DNA of 64,000 nt, taken from Pyrenophora tritici-repentis. Taxonomy: Eukaryota; Ascomycota; Dothideomycetes; Pleosporales; Pleosporaceae. The stretch covers positions 9,738,274-9,802,273 of the forward strand of contig NC_089390.1 of NCBI RefSeq assembly GCF_003171515.1, in the 5' to 3' direction. Below, in pieces: positions 62,532 through 64,000 of the stretch (within the stretch, counting starts at the first letter, position 1; each line of letters starts with the position of its first letter). A program made the position numbers and the translations under genes. The notes below the pieces were generated by a model. It was not told the origin of the DNA. It was given only the letters and a program-made list of their open reading frames with translations, and ran no database searches.

Positions 62532-63746
62532 TTACACTAAACTATCTATATCCAACTCCGCCTTGCGACGCCTAAACCGTATTTTGTTACTCGGATCCAG
62601 CATCGACATAGCTGCGGCCGGGTATATAGCCTCTAGGCTTGCGTCCGGCGACAATTCCCAATCATATTTTAGCAAGAGGTGGCAGAGAGCGAGTTTGATC
62701 TCGTTCGCAGCGAAGAAACGACCCGGGCATGCGTGGTTTCCGTGGCCGAAGGTTAAATTGTCAACGCTAGTGGCGACTAACTGGGACTTGACGGCGGTGG
62801 CAGGGTTTTGTCGCATGTTGTAGTAGCGGTAAATGTCGAACTTCTCTGGCTCCGGATATGCCTTTAAGTCGACCATGTTGCCCAAATCCACGGCAACTCT
62901 TTGACCTTTCTTAATCTCAAGACCATCAGAGGTGACAAGATTATCCGTGGCCATCCTTCTCAGGTTTACTGGAACGAAAATATCAGCAATGTGCATCCTT
63001 CTAATAAACGTCGGGACAGAAACTTACGCATTTGATCTGGTTTTATTCGCTGTGTTTCTTTAAGCGCACTGTCCATGAGCTTCAGGTCGTAAAGCGAATT
63101 CTTGTTCATGCCCTCGGCTTTAAGCACCTCGATGATTTCTTGTCGTAGCGGCGTGATTAGATGCGGCTCATTAGAAAGACGCGTCAATACCTGAGTGAGC
63201 AAGGCTGAGCTCGTGTGAATTGCACCAAATGACAGGTTTAATTGGCAGTCCACAGGGCTGTATGGGCGTCCTCGACTCTCGATTTCGGCCCACTCGATTG
63301 CGTCATTGTAGATCGGGATGGACATGCCCCTGCGTTTCGCCTCGGCCTTGAGCTGGCGCCTATATTCAAGGACTGGTTCGAGGATATCACGTGCCTCGTT
63401 ATATATAGCCAGAACATTTTTGCACTTCTTTGAGAACCGAGGCATCAAAAACTTGAATGCACCCGGACATACAGTCATCAGACTAGCTGCCTCAAAAGAC
63501 TGCACTGTCCAATCTTTTGTTACGCGGAGCCATGCTTCGTTGCGGCATAACTCTTCCCCAAGGAAGACACGTGAGGATATGCGAGAGATTAGGCGTAAGA
63601 CGTCGCTCATGATAATAGACTCCTTCCATTCTACTATACAATTAGCCAAGATAGAGTGCGGTATGTGAAAAATTTACCTGAACTCTCGCCGAATATATGC
63701 TTGATAGCAAAGTTGGTCTCATTCGAAAGTGGCACCAAGATCTCGT
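62532..63746 (-). CDS. Cytochrome P450 monooxygenase, 5' end not resolved
   Basis: Visible exons on the minus strand are 63678-63746, 63028-63633 and 62532-62968, separated by 44- and 59-bp GT-AG introns. They give 369 residues ending DSLV. The haem-binding loop is FGHGNHACPGRFFA (Cys ligand), the K-helix E-x-x-R is KETQRIKP, and the I-helix region reads LSFGAIHTSSALL. This lacks the usual A/G-G-x-x-T, a pattern seen in ent-kaurene-oxidase-like and indole-diterpene-type fungal P450s. The membrane anchor and first about 130 residues are not found. An acceptor (TGTATAG) abuts 63746 and the sequence beyond does not look like P450 coding. Either a long intron leads out of the window or the 5' end has been lost. 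Substrate unknown. Confidence 0.82.
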
Positions 63747-64000
63747 CTATACAAGCAGCGTTAGTAAGGCTGTATTAGGTGTATTTACTGTTAAAGGTCG
63801 TACTTATCAGAGAAGTCAACAAACAAAACAACCAACATTTGAGGCGTAGATGTTGATTGACTGGCTCATTTCTTAGGGCTACAGTTTGTTTGTTTGAGTT
63901 GATGAGACTGAAGAGCCAATTTTTGGTTGGTTGATTGATTGAATATTGATAGACTTAAGGTTCTGAAGGGACGTTTCTATGACAATTCTGCAGGCGGCTC
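63747..64000. other. Window edge, possible intron or repeat upstream of the P450
   Basis: Contains T/G-rich (TTGGTTGGTTGATTGATTGA) and CAAACAAAACAACC tracts. I see no P450 exon here. Confidence 0.4.

Overview
This window is nuclear DNA of a filamentous ascomycete, most likely a dothideomycete of the Pleosporales type. The evidence is many 44-62 bp GT-AG introns with CTAAC-type branch sites, fungal-type orthologues (Urb1, GCP4, NDUFS4, ATP synthase subunit f, CE3 esterase, caleosin, ABCB transporter), a PD-(D/E)XK nuclease-like repeat family gene and young Fot1/pogo, hAT, Tc1 and LTR elements. The species is inferred from general character only.

Layout. 1.6-2.3 kb: a small four-helix membrane protein. 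5.6-9.2 kb: ribosome biogenesis factor Urb1. 10.1-12.7 kb: a disordered 4E-T/Eap1-like eIF4E-binding protein. 14.3-16.2 kb: an intact Fot1/pogo transposon. 16.7-17.4 kb: a BTB/POZ gene. 17.4-26.3 kb: gene-poor DNA with a 361-bp miniature LTR retroelement at 24 kb. 26.3-43.9 kb: a gene-dense block (CE3-like esterase, a small protein, NDUFS4 and ATP17 sharing a divergent promoter, a 1384-residue disordered protein, a decayed BTB paralogue, a Gln/Pro-rich protein, GCP4, tRNA-Gln, caleosin). 44.5-49.3 kb: a PD-(D/E)XK pseudogene split by an intact hAT element. 50.6-55.2 kb: a full-size ABCB transporter and a small secreted cysteine-rich protein. 56.8-62.4 kb: a transposon pile-up. 62.5-63.7 kb: the C-terminal three quarters of a cytochrome P450.

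The most informative region is the pile-up. A second copy of the 14-kb pogo element is split by a 3394-bp Tc1/mariner element with about 97-bp terminal inverted repeats and a TA duplication. Removing the insert and one TA restores exactly 1854 bp, the length of the intact copy. The Tc1 element carries a DD34E transposase and a second, convergent 557-codon gene of unknown function, which is unusual for this superfamily. Two other compact structures deserve attention: the 361-bp element with identical 63-bp LTRs, a half-tRNA(iMet)-type primer binding site and a 5-bp duplication, and a hAT element whose 8-bp duplication restores the host gene across the insertion.

Coding models with introns were assembled by eye. 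In each spliced model where I give exon lengths, they sum to a whole number of codons. Intergenic stretches were read for genes and are described where longer than about 300 bases.
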